The translations under genes and the position numbers were made by a program. A stretch of DNA of 64,000 nt from Sternotherus odoratus (Eukaryota > Chordata > Testudines > Kinosternidae): positions 10,183,001 to 10,247,000 of the forward strand of contig JAVMKO010000006.1 of assembly GCA_032164245.1 (NCBI GenBank), read 5' to 3'. Below the pieces are notes generated by a model. It searched no databases, was not told the origin of the DNA, and saw nothing but the letters and a program-made list of their open reading frames with translations. Shown here one piece after another: positions 10,972 through 21,599 of the stretch; position 1 is the first letter of the stretch, and each line of letters begins with the position of its first letter.

Positions 10972-11148
10972 TTAGTCTGGATCTGCAGAAGCGACAAAGA
11001 GACCTGTAGCACCTTAAAGACTCATAAAAGTATTGAATTATAAGCCTTCGTGGGCTAATATCCACGACGAAGTGGGTATTAGCCCACGAAAGCTTGTGCT
11101 TCAATACTTTTGTCAGTCTTTAAGGTGCCACAGGACTCTTTGGCTAAT

Positions 11149-12139
11149 AAGCTAAACAGCTATAAGTACACGCTGAAGAGTTTCGTTAAAGTTAGGAAAT
11201 TCTTGGCATTTTCTTTTTCAGTATTTTTAGGAAATCCCATCCGCTCAGCAGTTTCTTTGTTCCTGATGTCTTGGACACGAACGTCAGTTTCATTCCTTGC
11301 TCCTTTCTATGCTGCCAGTGGGGGTGTTTTTATGGCAGAGGTAAGTCTCTGCTTCTGCCAAGGCTTATGCATGTACTTAACTTCACGTGCCTGACTGGGT
11401 CTATCAAGCTGTTAATATTTGCTACCTGGTGCGGTGTTTATGACTGAGAGCTGCTTCATTGAGGCCAGTAAACACTATGCCTTGGCTTATAGGAAATATA
11501 GGCCGGGGTGGGCTTAAATGACCACTTCGGGGATCCCTACCCTGCAGCTGGGAGGGTGCTTCCCTGTGTGAGTAGAGTAGACAGACGTGCCCAAGCTTGC
11601 AGTGTAGCTGGGGTAGCAGAAGTGGCCACTTGGATTAGTCACCTGAGTACAGTCCCTGCTGGACACCCTGGTACATATTCGTACAGCTAGTCTGAGCCGC
11701 TGTCCATGCTGCCGCCGGCTACACTGCTATTTTTAGTGTACTCGCTTGAGCAGAGCTAGCATGTGTCTGGCTACCCGTGCGTGCAAGCACGCTCCCAACT
11801 GGTGTACGTATCCTTCCTGTTGTTTGGCCTCACCTCTGCATGCCTGTGATGGCCCATGGCCATGCACCGTTAGAGACACCAGCCATCCATATCTGTACCG
11901 GGGTGGGGAACTCGCAAAAAGGACTTGCATTGCTACTTCCCCCAGGCAAGGCTGTTCAGTACATGTCCTGTGAAACCGTCTCCCACCGGTTGGTTTCGGA
12001 GCCCATATTTCAAGCTGCGTTTGGGGGATAATTTATTCCTCTCTGTGGCTCTAGTAGCCCAGCAGCGGCACTAGCAAAGAAATAACTATCAGCAGTAGGC
12101 CCCCATTGGCCGGGAAGGCCCAGCTCTCACTGTTTCACA
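11149..12139. other. Unannotated stretch, part possibly MITE-derived
   Basis: No gene is visible. Around 11490-11830, words such as GGCTACACTGCTATTTTTAG and GAGCAGAGCTAGC resemble another Harbinger-like MITE, but I could not place clean ends or a duplication. Confidence 0.3.
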
Positions 12140-12147
12140 CTCTAAGG

Positions 12148-12602
12148 CAGGGGTCTCAAACTTGAATCACCAGGAGGGCTACGTGAGGACTAGTACATTG
12201 GCCTGAGGGCCGCATCATTGACACCCCAACCCCTGTTGTACCCGTCCCCCACTCTACCTCTTTCATGAGGCCCCGCCTCTTCCCACCCCTTCCCCGTCCC
12301 ATTCCAATCTCTTCCCCAAATTCCCGCCTCTGCTCCGCCTCTTCTCCACCTCTTCCCCTGAGCGTGTAGCTCCCCGCTCCTCTCCCCTCCCTCCTGGAAA
12401 GCGCTAAGCGCCGCCAAACAATAGGTGGGGAGCACCTGGAGGTAAGCAGAGGAGTGGGGATGTGGTGCGCCGGCTGGAGGAAGAGGGGGAGGAGGAGTGA
12501 GGGGAGGAGGAGTGAGGGGAGGGGAGCTTGGCAGGCTGCAGGAAATAACTCCAGTGGGGGAGGGCATGGGGAGCTTGGCGGGCTGTGTGTTTGAGGCCCC
12601 TG
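12148..12602. mobile_element. hAT-type non-autonomous element
   Basis: The perfect terminal inverted repeat is CAGGGGTCTCAAAC at the left; the right end is GTTTGAGGCCCCTG, one base different when reversed. The 8-bp flanks are CTCTAAGG (12140-12147) and CTGTAAGG (12603-12610), one mismatch. The interior is pyrimidine-rich then purine-rich, giving long but spurious open frames (199 and 171 codons on the minus strand). No transposase sequence is present. Confidence 0.75.
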
Positions 12603-12610
12603 CTGTAAGG

Positions 12611-13436
12611 GGCATGCCAAGGCTGTCAGCAGGCCCCACAGCAGGTAATTCACTGTTGTGATACAAACCACTGAAATCAGCCCAAAACGCCATTGACAGC
12701 ATCCTCTTTTGGAGCCTGCAGTTTTGCTGCTGTGCCTTCAATCTGATCTTGGTCAGAAGCCAGGTCTGCAAACCATTTGAGGAATTCACACCATCGAGGC
12801 TGCGCTGCTAATTCATCAGAGACGTGTGAAACACACTTGCAGCATAGCTGGATTGAAACCATTTTAAATTCACATAATGGTGCAAAATTCTCCAGTGTCC
12901 AAGGGGCCATAGTTCATCTAGGAATTACAGTCATGGCATAAATTCTGCCACACAGTAACTGTCATCATATTGACAGCCTCTTTGCATATAACTTGTCAGC
13001 TCCTCTGTGCCTGACGGGGGCATGGGACATGCCCGTTTGTGGCTGAGAAATGCCTTCTTTTGACAACGTTTTGGTTTGGGGCTGTTCATTGGACCACCTC
13101 CTTCCCTGCAATTTATACTGCAGGAACGATCTTATGGCAAATGCATCTTTTCACCGCACCCTTTCAGTGTTAATGTAATAAAACTCCTAGTAAGTGGATG
13201 ATTTTGCCCTCCCTAGTCATTACCAGGCAATTGCACTGAGTCTCCTTTGGTGGCCTTCGAAGCACTGCAAGCCTTTTGTGTAAATTACCTTTGAAGCAGT
13301 CATATTTTCAATGGGCGATTCTGTCACTAGACTAGAAATCCATTCACATTTCAAAGAGCCACTGGTGTACAGATGTGTGTCCATCAGCGGCAGCCCAAAG
13401 GCCATTATAAATTCATTAGCCTCCTCTGTGTGACTA
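12611..13436. other. Unannotated stretch
   Basis: No gene or recognised repeat. ATGGCAAATGCATC near 13135 also occurs near 21632, hinting at a shared old repeat. Confidence 0.35.
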
Positions 13437-13958
13437 ACAGTGTATTAGAGACTAACCAGTTGATTTCAGCATAAGCTTTCGTGGGCTATAGCCCACTTCA
13501 TCAGATGCATAGAATGGAACAAACAGAAGTAAGATGCATTTATACACACAGAAAGAAGAAAAAAAGTTGCAAATTACCATACCAATTCTAAGAGGCTGTT
13601 TAATTTGGATGGGCCATTATCAGCAGGAGGAAAAAAACCTTTTGTAGTGAAAATGTGGATCTATGTCTAACAGTTGATAAGAATCTGTAAAAGAGACTTA
13701 ACTAGGAAAATGCATTCAATTAGTATAATGACAAAGCCACTCATAGTCCCTGTTTAACCCTTGATTGCCAGTGTCCAATTTGAAAATTAATTCTAGTTCA
13801 TCAGCTTCTCGTTGGAGTCTGTTTTGGAAGTTTTGGACACAAGTCTGACATCAGGAATCATAACATTCAAAAACTAGTAAGAGAACACTTCAGTCTCCCT
13901 AGCCATTCTATTAAAGACTTAACGGTGTCAATTTTAAAACAGAAAAACTTCCAAACAG
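13437..13958 (-). pseudogene. PLE 3' region: GIY-YIG C-terminus, UTR and hammerhead-like motif, with 5' inversion
   Basis: Read on the minus strand from about 13838 down, a frame encodes a short C-terminal tail (NFQNRLQREADELELIFKL, then ...NRDYEW) before a stop. About 260 bp of UTR follows, then a hammerhead-like motif near 13515-13470 (CTGATGA, GTGGG/CCCAC stem, GAAA, GC-UUAU-GC). From 13841 to 13958 the plus strand encodes the adjoining upstream part (KSDIRNHNIQKLVREHFSLP, then ...LKQKNFQ). Both parts meet at the same KNFQ point, so the upstream part is inverted relative to the downstream part. In PLEs this region follows the GIY-YIG endonuclease. It is a dead fragment; the base before the cleavage point is G, which hammerheads do not cleave. 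Confidence 0.65.
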
Positions 13959-13969
13959 GTAATGATCAA

Positions 13970-14376
13970 GTGATCTCTCCTGCCATCCATCACCTCATAG
14001 GTGCCAATTTTCCCCCGGTGCTGGTGGGTGCTCGCACCTGCCCCCACTCCAACTCCACCCCTTCCCCGCCTTGGCCCTCAGGGGACAAGCCAGCCTCGAG
14101 CACCCACGGAGTCGGCACCCATGCATCACCTCCCTCCTTGTTGATCCTAAAACCCCTCTTGAGCAGAGGCCGATAATGACTTTGGACACCAACTGTCTGA
14201 ACCTATGACCCTCCCTCTGAGACAAAGAGGTGATTGATGCTTTCCACCAGCCTCCCTTTGGAAATCAAAGACCTAGCATAGAGCTAATGCAGAACCCAGC
14301 CAGGCTTTCATCTCCAATCTCCCTAACGATGTGCTCCCAATGAGCAGGCCTTTGCTATGCAGATTGGCACATTGTC
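13970..14376. other. Unannotated stretch
   Basis: No supported gene or recognised repeat between the PLE remnant and the next PLE insertion. Confidence 0.35.
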
Positions 14377-14389
14377 CTTCTCTATGTTG

Positions 14390-14612
14390 AAGTTACAAAG
14401 AGTCCTGTGGCACCTTAAAGAGTAACTAAAGTATTGAAGCATAAGCTTTCGTGGGCTAATACCCACTTCGTCAGATGCATGCAGTGGACATGCATCCGAC
14501 GAAGTGGGTATTAGCCCACGAAAGCTTATGCTTCAATACTTTAGTCTTTAAGGTGCCACAGGACTCTTTGTAACTTCTGCAATTCCAGACTAACACGGCT
14601 ACCTCTCTGATT
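14390..14612 (+). mobile_element. PLE insertion with inverted hammerhead-like pair
   Basis: A 13-bp perfect target duplication, CTTCTCTATGTTG, lies at 14377-14389 and 14613-14625. The inner arms 14392-14472 and 14498-14574 are nearly perfect inverted repeats of about 80 bp with a 25-nt spacer. Each arm contains GTGGGTATTAGCCCAC-GAAA-GCTTATGC. The minus arm has CTGACGA (intact core, since the seventh position is free); the plus arm has CCGACGA, losing the essential U. Only the right arm carries the tail to CGGCTACCTCTCTGA, so the element is plus-oriented with an inverted 5' copy. Confidence 0.75.
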
Positions 14613-14639
14613 CTTCTCTATGTTGTTGTAGGCAGCCTT

Positions 14640-15120
14640 GAGGTAGCCTGTGGATCCCAGGATATTAGAGAGACAAGGTGATATCTTGTATTGGAGAGAG
14701 ACAAGGGGCTGGTCCCCACTACGTGGGGGGATCGACTGCTTCACGTAGCTGAAGTTTGCATATCTGCAGGCGACTTACCGTCCGTCCTCATGGCGGCGCG
14801 CTCCCCCGTCGACTCCAGCTTGCGCCTCCCGGCAAGCTGGAGGTCCAGAGTTGACGGGGGCGCCGCGAGCGGTCGATGTCTCACGTCTTCACAAGACACG
14901 AGAAATCGATCGCCAGAAAGATCGATCGCTACCCCCGATTCGGCGGGCAGTGAAGACAAGCCCAAGCTGTCGAGCTACACCCAGCTTTCCTTTAAGTCTG
15001 GGACAACTAACTACAAGGTGGAGCTGGTTGTGGAGTGTAAGTAGTTACCATAGATTTCAAGGGACTGTCCCATTCACCTCACTCACCCACTTTGTCTCTC
15101 TATTGTTGTAGCCCCACTGG
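14640..15120. mobile_element. Repeat host of the 14.7-kb Harbinger MITE
   Basis: GGTGATATCTTGTATTGGAG and, past the MITE, CTGTCGAGCTACACCCAGC with TTTAAGTCTGGGAC correspond to a dispersed turtle repeat I recall (TATTGGACCAACTTCTGTTG type). The MITE splits it at AAG. It may be another PLE-like family, but that is only recollection; the outer limits are approximate. Confidence 0.4.
14706..14963. mobile_element. PIF/Harbinger-type MITE
   Basis: Ends GGGCTGGTCCCCACTAC and (reversed) GGGCTTGTCTTCACTG are inverted repeats resembling those at 9796-10971. AAG is duplicated at 14703-14705 and 14964-14966. The interior has inverted GTCGACTCCAGCTTGCG-like blocks and an internal palindrome (CCAGCTTGC/GCAAGCTGG). 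No coding capacity. Confidence 0.65.
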
Positions 15121-17186
15121 AGGGGGGAGTGTGAAGGAGGGTCCCTTAGCATATGAAAGCTGCCTCTTGCACAGGACTACAAGCAGGGCACATTTCAGCC
15201 AGCCTGAGCCACAAGCTTCTGCCAAGTGGTGATGTATGAGGCCCAAAGGTCAAAAGTTCGATTTCTTTTTTCCAGTCCACAAGAGTGTGGAGGTTAGCGG
15301 ATGGTCACTTCATTTGTGGCCGTTTGTCCCCAAATTGTCAAGCCCGCGTTCAGGTTTTGGTGATGGATCTGACTCCTCGATTAAAGCCTGACATTTGCCC
15401 CTTTGTGTCTATTTGTAAAGGGCTCAATCCAAAGCCAAGTGAAGTCTCCCCGTGGACTCCAGCGGGTTTTGGATCCGTCCTACGAGGAATATGTAGCTTT
15501 CTAGCGTCAGTTTTCTGTGTTGGGCGTTCTGACTGTCTTACAGTGCCAGGAGATGCTGCTCTTGCTGGGGAGTGCCTGTGCCGCTGAACGCCGTCGGAAA
15601 TATGTCCCCTGTTTCTTGTTTACAACTCAGGTACCTTTCCCTCGTCCCCACACAATATTTACAACAGCGCTTCTTTGGATGGCAGATTGGAACAAATCTG
15701 AGTTGTTTTCCGTATTCCGAGCCTGATGTTTCATAATCCCTTCTTTTAGCGTATCTAAACAAATATATAACTAATACTTCTTGCGAGGCAGTCTGCTTCC
15801 TTGATAACACTGACCTTATCCAAAGAAAAGCCTCTTAAATATTTCACTGTTTTTTCCGGGGGGGGAGGAGGGGGACGGAGGAAGGGAGTTATTCATCCAA
15901 GGGCTCAGTCCTGCAGGATACTCAGCTGTCAGGGGCCAATCTAGAAAAAGCCTTCGACATCGCCCCACAGAAGTCGCTGGGATTGCGTGGATGCCTGAAT
16001 TACACACATGCTCATGTGGGGTGCTGGGTCTGGGCCAGCGGGCTCAGCACCTTGCAGGATGGAGCCTGGTGTGATGAAGTTTTTAATTGCCAATTCATGA
16101 GTTCATTTGGTGAGATTTGGCTAATCTGATTAAATGCCAACGTCTGCTCTATGCCCACTTTTTGAACCAGTTGGGGGTGTGATTTAACACCCCCCCCCAA
16201 AAAAATAGTTAAATTGCTGCAACTGCTAGTGTGATCCCTCCCAAAGCCGGACTGCTGCTGGCACTGAGGAGCGTGTGTGTATGTGTTTTGAAGATTGTCT
16301 CTCCCTCAGCCTTCTTGTTGCTGTGAGGGGGCGTGTCTCCATTATTTGACTCCTGTCCCACTCCCCAGTATTTACCCCTTCTCCCCAGTGAACAGCTCCA
16401 GTGCCTGCCTTTCATGCTGCTCTTGAATTTCCCAAGAAGAAGTAGAGTGAAACTGACAATCAGTTTCATTGCTGCCCATATGGTTCTGGACAGCAGCAGT
16501 GAAAACGGACAGGGCTGGTCAACTTTTACTTGGCAGAGCTCTGAGCAGCATCAGTGTCACAGCAGGTGTCTGCCTGCAGGCTCAGGATGCATCACTGCAA
16601 TGAGCCCATTTTTTGCTAGTGCAGGGAACTCATCTATGCAAAGCATGAATTCTTTACGCACTTTTATGTGGTACACATCAATCTAGGAGCTAACTGCGCC
16701 ACCACACCCCTGCAAAGTAGGGAAATATTATCACCCCCATTTTACAGGTCCCAGGTTTGAAGCAGAGAGAAATTAAAAGCCTGATTTCCGGAAGTCACTA
16801 GGAGCTGTGGGTTCCCAACAGTTTTTGCTGCAGGTTAAACGGGGAGCCCGTGGCAAGACCAGGAATAGATCCTAGATCCATTGAGTCCCAGGGGAGTGTT
16901 TTAAGCATAAGGACAGGCCCTCTCTGACTGCGGGGGGATTTAAGGCTGCTCAGCACCTGAAAAAGTCAAGCCCAGAAAGGCTGGTTCATTAGAAATGATA
17001 CGGAGCCTTTCCTAGTGACCTATAACTAGAGGCGGAATGCTGTGCCAGGGTGCGGAACCTGGGGTCCTTGGTTTTCCCACCCTTGCAATGGTGGAATCAC
17101 AGAAGTTCTGCTGCTTTTTGTGCTGGTGGGTTGGACTGTGTTTGTCATTGTGTACATTGATCTCTCTCCATATATAACAAAATACT
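15121..17186. other. Unannotated stretch
   Basis: No gene is supported. Around 16715-16800, CACCCCCATTTTACAGG followed by AGAGAAATTAAA and GTCACTAGG resembles the 3' part of a MIR or similar SINE. Runs of G (15860) and C (16189) and a short GTGTGTGTATGTG tract are present. Confidence 0.35.
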
Positions 17187-17198
17187 GTGTGTGATCAG

Positions 17199-17408
17199 GT
17201 TTCAGAATAGCAGCCGTGTTAGTCTGTAGCCGCAAAAAGAACCAGGAGTCCTTGTGGCACCTTAGAGACTAACATATTTATTTGGGCGCAAGCTTTCGTG
17301 GACTACAGCCCAATGTGCATCTGATGAAGTGGGCTGTAGCCCATGAAAGCTTATGTCCAGATAAATGTGTTAGTCTCTAAGGTGCCACAAGGACTCCTCG
17401 TTCATTTC
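17199..17408 (-). mobile_element. PLE insertion with inverted hammerhead-like pair
   Basis: A 12-bp target duplication with one mismatch flanks it: GTGTGTGATCAG (17187-17198) and GTGTGCGATCAG (17409-17420). The element tail (reverse of CTAACACGGCTGCTATTCTG) lies at the left, so it is minus-oriented. Arms at about 17239-17312 and 17328-17403 are inverted. The plus arm has an intact CTGATGA core at 17321, stem GTGGGC/GCCCAT and GAAA, but stem III is weakened (GC-UUAU-GU). The minus arm lacks part of the core. Confidence 0.75.
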
Positions 17409-17420
17409 GTGTGCGATCAG

Positions 17421-18539
17421 TGGTTCTGTTTTCCTCTCATTAAACCTGGTGCAGATGTGCCAGTGACAGCCGTGCAGGAGTTTTTATTTCTCACAAAACG
17501 GCAATGTATTGTTTCCTCCAAGCGGCAGAATCTGCCAGCCTCCCGCGGGGCCCAGCTTTGAATGACAGCGCTACACTCTGCCGAGAAAAATCAGGCTGCA
17601 GAAAGCTCCCCGCAATATGGAGATTTTCCCAAAGATTCGGTTGCCCCCGGTGGCCCTGGGGAGCATGTCTCAGAGCCGACAAAAGAGAAAAGGATACCTG
17701 CCTCTCCGCTATCATGTCGGTCGGGCACGGTTTGCAGATGTGAGCTGTGCAAGGTCAGAGGTTAATAGAGATAAGTACTGTTCCTTTTACCACTCGGTGG
17801 CTGAACGCCCGACTTAGCGAGTGGCACACTCTCCCCACAGAGCAGTATGCAGCTGTGCTAGCCAGGGGTTAATGGTTGGCGACGGGCAGCCTGTATGTGA
17901 GGATTCAAAGGGGTTCTGCTGCAGTGCTCTGAATGGCTGACGTTCACTCTGTCTCTCTGCTGTATCCAGTGTGAAATGGCCAGGGTAGGCCGCTGCACTG
18001 GTCTGGGCCGCTCTTCCCCGCTGGTTTGTGCGTAGGTCCGACCTGCTTCCCAGGCATGAGGGCACTGATCCAGCCCTGCTGCAGGGCATAGGCACCGTTT
18101 TGTCTCTAAGCATCTTTGTCGGCCTCTGGAAAGAGAAGGAAACGTCTGTACATGAGCCTTTCATCTGTGCTGAAAGGGGCTTCGCAGCATGTTGACATAA
18201 CAGAGGGCGGCTGTTTACATAATGGGAAAAGGGGTTGAAAAACCTCACCGCCTTTTTGGTTTATTTTTCAGGGAGGTGGATCGGGGGGTTATTTTTAAAA
18301 CGATGGTTCCTTGTTTTTCAGACATTTTGGGCTGATTTCTCCTAGCTGAGAATCTGGTCTTTTCTATTAACAGATCTACGGCATGTGTGTTTGTGTGCCT
18401 ATAACACCACGCCGGCTTAGCCAGGCATGTGTGACAGAGCTGCGTTTTCACATGTTTTTCATTTGATTTTTTATCACTGGCTTGAGCACAGAAATTTCCA
18501 TGCAATGAATCAGACGATGACATATATTTACTAGCAGCC
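17421..18539. other. Unannotated stretch
   Basis: No gene or recognised repeat. Minus-strand open frames of 144 codons (17814-18248) and 102 codons (18245-18553) show no recognisable motif. Confidence 0.35.
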
Positions 18540-19510
18540 AACAATTCATTCACTTATGGTTCTGATTATGCTGATGTCAAATGTATCCATTGCACGTGTA
18601 AAACTGAGCAAAAATGAGATGGAACAAGAGCTGAGTTTCCTACTGACGTGACTGTTAGAAGCACATAGATCATCTGTCCGTATAGAATGCCCGGGGTACA
18701 ACCGTGTCCCAAATTTTATAGTAATAAGCAGCTTCATTAGCAGCTAATTAAAAGCAATAACCATAATTAAAGCAATAATCATAATTAAAAGCAATAACGA
18801 GTCCTAAAGTATAAATGTGCTAAGCCAGACCCTTTATTGTTTGTTGTTCATTCATTCATTCATTCATTCATTCATATTGTGGTAGGATTTAGGAGTACCG
18901 GTCAAGAGTTGGGGCCCATTTTGCTCTATGCTGTGGACAAGTAGGGAAAGAGACTGTCCCTGCCCCAGACAGCTCTCAGTCTAAATGTCAGGCAGGACTC
19001 ACTCAGACACACACACATGTACACCCCCACACCTCACCCCACCCCAGTCTCCTTCTGATCCTGATCCTGTGGAAATAAAACTGCAAAGAAGCCTCCACGT
19101 TTCCAAACCAAGGCAAGACAAACAGGACACTGAAGTCTAGCAGTGAACTTGACGTCACTGTGCAAAGCTCAACAATTAGAATTGAAAATCCCTGGAGCGG
19201 AGATGGAGTCAAAGCACAATCGGAGGGATCCTATGAATAAAAATGTACCGCTGTGGCATGCTGAGAGCATCCTTTGCAGATCATCTGGAAAGGTGATTTA
19301 TGCTAAATGCAAAAATGCTTTTCTGCTCTTCTCACCTGACATTGTGAGAACTGAATTCTAATTATTTTGCTGACTCGGGCAGTGAAAATGCAGCAGTTTC
19401 ACTGTGTGAGCAGGTTTGGTTTTCTAGCAGTCCCTTCCTACTATAAATCAACGCTAGGCAGCTGCATCCACTTGCTTCTTGGGATAGAAAAATATACCCT
19501 GCTGCTAGAC
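18540..19510. repeat. Segment A of an old collinear duplication
   Basis: Several blocks reappear in the same order at 21600-22670: CTTATGG...GATTATG...AAATGTATCCATT (18553 against 21618), ATAAATGTG (18812 against 21848), ACAATTAGAA (19172 against 22026), GCTGAG...GAAAGGTGAT...TGCTAAAT with CTCACCTGA (19260 against 22094), and GCAGCTGCA...AGAAAAATAT.CCCTGCTG (19458 against 22611). Identity is patchy. It could be an ancient tandem duplication or two copies of an unnamed dispersed repeat. Confidence 0.4.
18847..18874. repeat. (CATT)n microsatellite
   Basis: Seven uninterrupted TTCA/CATT units. A short AATTAAAAGCAATAA-type tandem lies just upstream at about 18743-18800. Confidence 0.9.
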
Positions 19511-20884
19511 AGCAACATAGGCTCCAAAAACATCATGGGATCAAAGGGCACTGAGACTTATCCCAGGCATAATCAAAACAAGCCCGCCAGCTCCCCTGAA
19601 CAGTTTGTTTGTTTTAGCAGTGGCCATCCGTGTCTGTCCCAGCTGCAGGTGATGGATTTATCGGCATCATTTGTTCCATATCTTAGCTCATCATTAAAGT
19701 CTCTTCTTCTTATATGAGCACCCTGATTGCAGGTATCTTCCTATAAATTTGTATATAGCATGACTACAGGGATCAAAGTTTCAGATGTAATGCAAAGACA
19801 GCTCTAATCTATTTTCTGAACATGCTGGGGTCCATCTGGTCTATTTCATATGGGATGAAAGTGTAACCTTTCATTTCCTCTTTATCTACCCCTGAGGCCC
19901 TTCTTAAGGAACATCTATAGCCTTGCCCAAAATGTCAGTTTCCGGATGTACCAACAGCTGGGAATAGTCTCGGTGAAAAAGTGTTGGGTTTTTTTTAGAC
20001 TCACTCCTCGGCAGGGAAAAGTGTGTCCCTGATCTGTCCCGCTATTTTCTTCTCTTGGCAGTGCTTTATCCAGTGTATGAATTGCTGCTCATACTTCCTA
20101 GAATTGGATTACACTTTATTTGGAAGCAGAGAGTGACTGCTGTGCTTGTCTCCAGGAGGTCAAGCATCATTCCGGCTTCCCAGGAACAATCGGCAGAGCT
20201 GCCAAGTCGATTGTTTTTCCATGTAGTTTGCAGACTTTTGGCCTATTCTACAGGGGAATGTATGTACTATTGTTTTCTGATGCTGCAAGCTCGGGGCTCA
20301 GAGAAGGGAGATTTCATGGGATCTCAGAAAGTGACTGGTGTGTGGGAAGAAATAGCCCCAGCACTAAAATGTTTCAAAGCTGTCTCTCCCTCTGTCAATT
20401 TCACTCATGATTCTTGTTAGTCTTTTGGCTGTATCTCTGTTCTATGAAAGTCACTTGCAGTTATATGTTGGTTATAGAGTAACTGACTAAGGCTGATGCT
20501 AACTCGAACCCAACCAAAACAATATTTCCTATAGTGCTAGGGCTAGTATACGGATTCCAAATGGCCCGACAGTGCTTTAACATTGCCATTCTAGACTAGC
20601 CCTTAGCTGATGGTTTGTACCACTGATGTTTAACTCCAAATACTCAGAGGGCCCAGCTCTGCACTTAGCCTATTCATTGACCTGGGTGTGAATGGGAAAC
20701 CTGTTTAAAACCCCCCATGTCAATTTCACTGAACAAGACCTTAATTGAGATGTGAGGCATAAAAACCCATGCGCACAGACTCCATGCACAACCATTAATA
20801 ATCACAGGTTGGCTTACAACATCCTAGTGGGGCTCACTTGCACTCTTCGTTTCTAAATTTAATGGTACATTTTGGAAAGACAAC
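19511..20884. other. Unannotated stretch
   Basis: No gene is supported. Overlapping plus-strand open frames at 20055-20420 (121 and 96 codons) are in different registers with no motif. Confidence 0.35.
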
Positions 20885-20896
20885 TGTAGGCAAGCC

Positions 20897-21002
20897 GAGG
20901 TAACAGAGTCCTGTGGCACCTTAAAGACTAACTAAAGTATTGAAGCATGAGCTTTCGTGGGCTAATACCCACTTCGTCGGATGCAAGCAGTCGGATGATT
21001 CT
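20897..21002 (-). mobile_element. Short PLE insertion, single hammerhead-like motif
   Basis: A perfect 12-bp duplication TGTAGGCAAGCC lies at 20885-20896 and 21003-21014. The 106-bp insert reads, on the minus strand, CGACGAA, stem GTGGG/CCCAC, GAAA and GC-UCAU-GC, then GTCTTTAAGGTGCCACAGG. The core has C for the essential U. Most of the usual tail is missing. It shows how small a PLE-derived insertion with clean duplications can be. Confidence 0.75.
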
Positions 21003-21349
21003 TGTAGGCAAGCCCTGTCTTCTCAGTGCCAGGGCTCAGCAGTCCTCTTCACTGGACTTACAAAGAGAAGAGAACTAAGGGAGGAGGCTTTTTGCATGAA
21101 TTTTATTTCCCATTTCATTGATATTTTGAATTTTTATGGGATGAGGTGTGGCGTGGTGTGGCCTGAGCCACCAATGACTAGTTAAAGAAGTTGCACTCTG
21201 GATAATATTAATTCTGGGTTTTTTGACTTGATTCCTAAAGACTGTAAAAGCTCTGGGTCAAAATCTTTGCGAGCATAAATGGGCAGAACGTCCGGACTTC
21301 CATGCGATGGCATCTATGTCCCACTGGTGAGATGTATGTTGTATGCAGG

Positions 21350-21480
21350 CTGAGCTAGTAGAGGGAAACAGCCTACTATTGTTACTAGTTAGGAAAACTG
21401 CTCCTTTGGTTAAAGGGTTATGCTTCGTTGATGAAGGCTGTAGATTCAAACCCTTCTGATGTCTATAGTGGGGCATTGTC
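21350..21480 (+). repeat. tRNA-derived SINE, degraded
   Basis: CTACTATTG...ACTGCTCCTTTGGTTAAAGG followed by GTAGATTCAAACCC resembles a tRNA-type head with A- and B-box remnants. It shares its layout with the copy at 62285-62400. Confidence 0.45.
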
Positions 21481-21599
21481 ACCCACCCACTTGCCAGCAG
21501 TCATGGATATTTTATCAAACCATTTCTAAATGTTGAGCATATGTGTTTAAAAGAAATGAGAAGGGTCATTAGCATCTCTCTGTTCAATACAGAGACTGT

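Larger units (their letters stand above)
9775..11148 (-). mobile_element. PLE fragment split by a Harbinger element
   Basis: The left part ends GAGGTAGCCGTG before TTA, and the right part resumes GTCTGGATCTGCAGAAGC after TTA. Joined across the inner element, they read as the usual PLE tail seen in reverse at 44650-44680. The right part then holds an inverted pair of hammerhead-like motifs: a minus copy at about 11000-11063 and a plus copy at about 11064-11145. In the plus copy the core reads ACGACGA rather than CUGAUGA, so it has lost the essential U. Its 3' end is on the left, so the element is minus-oriented. Confidence 0.65.

Noticed and set aside
12156..12789. Minus-strand ORFs of 171 and 199 codons
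   Set aside because: They span a hAT MITE with skewed pyrimidine/purine composition and have no motif.
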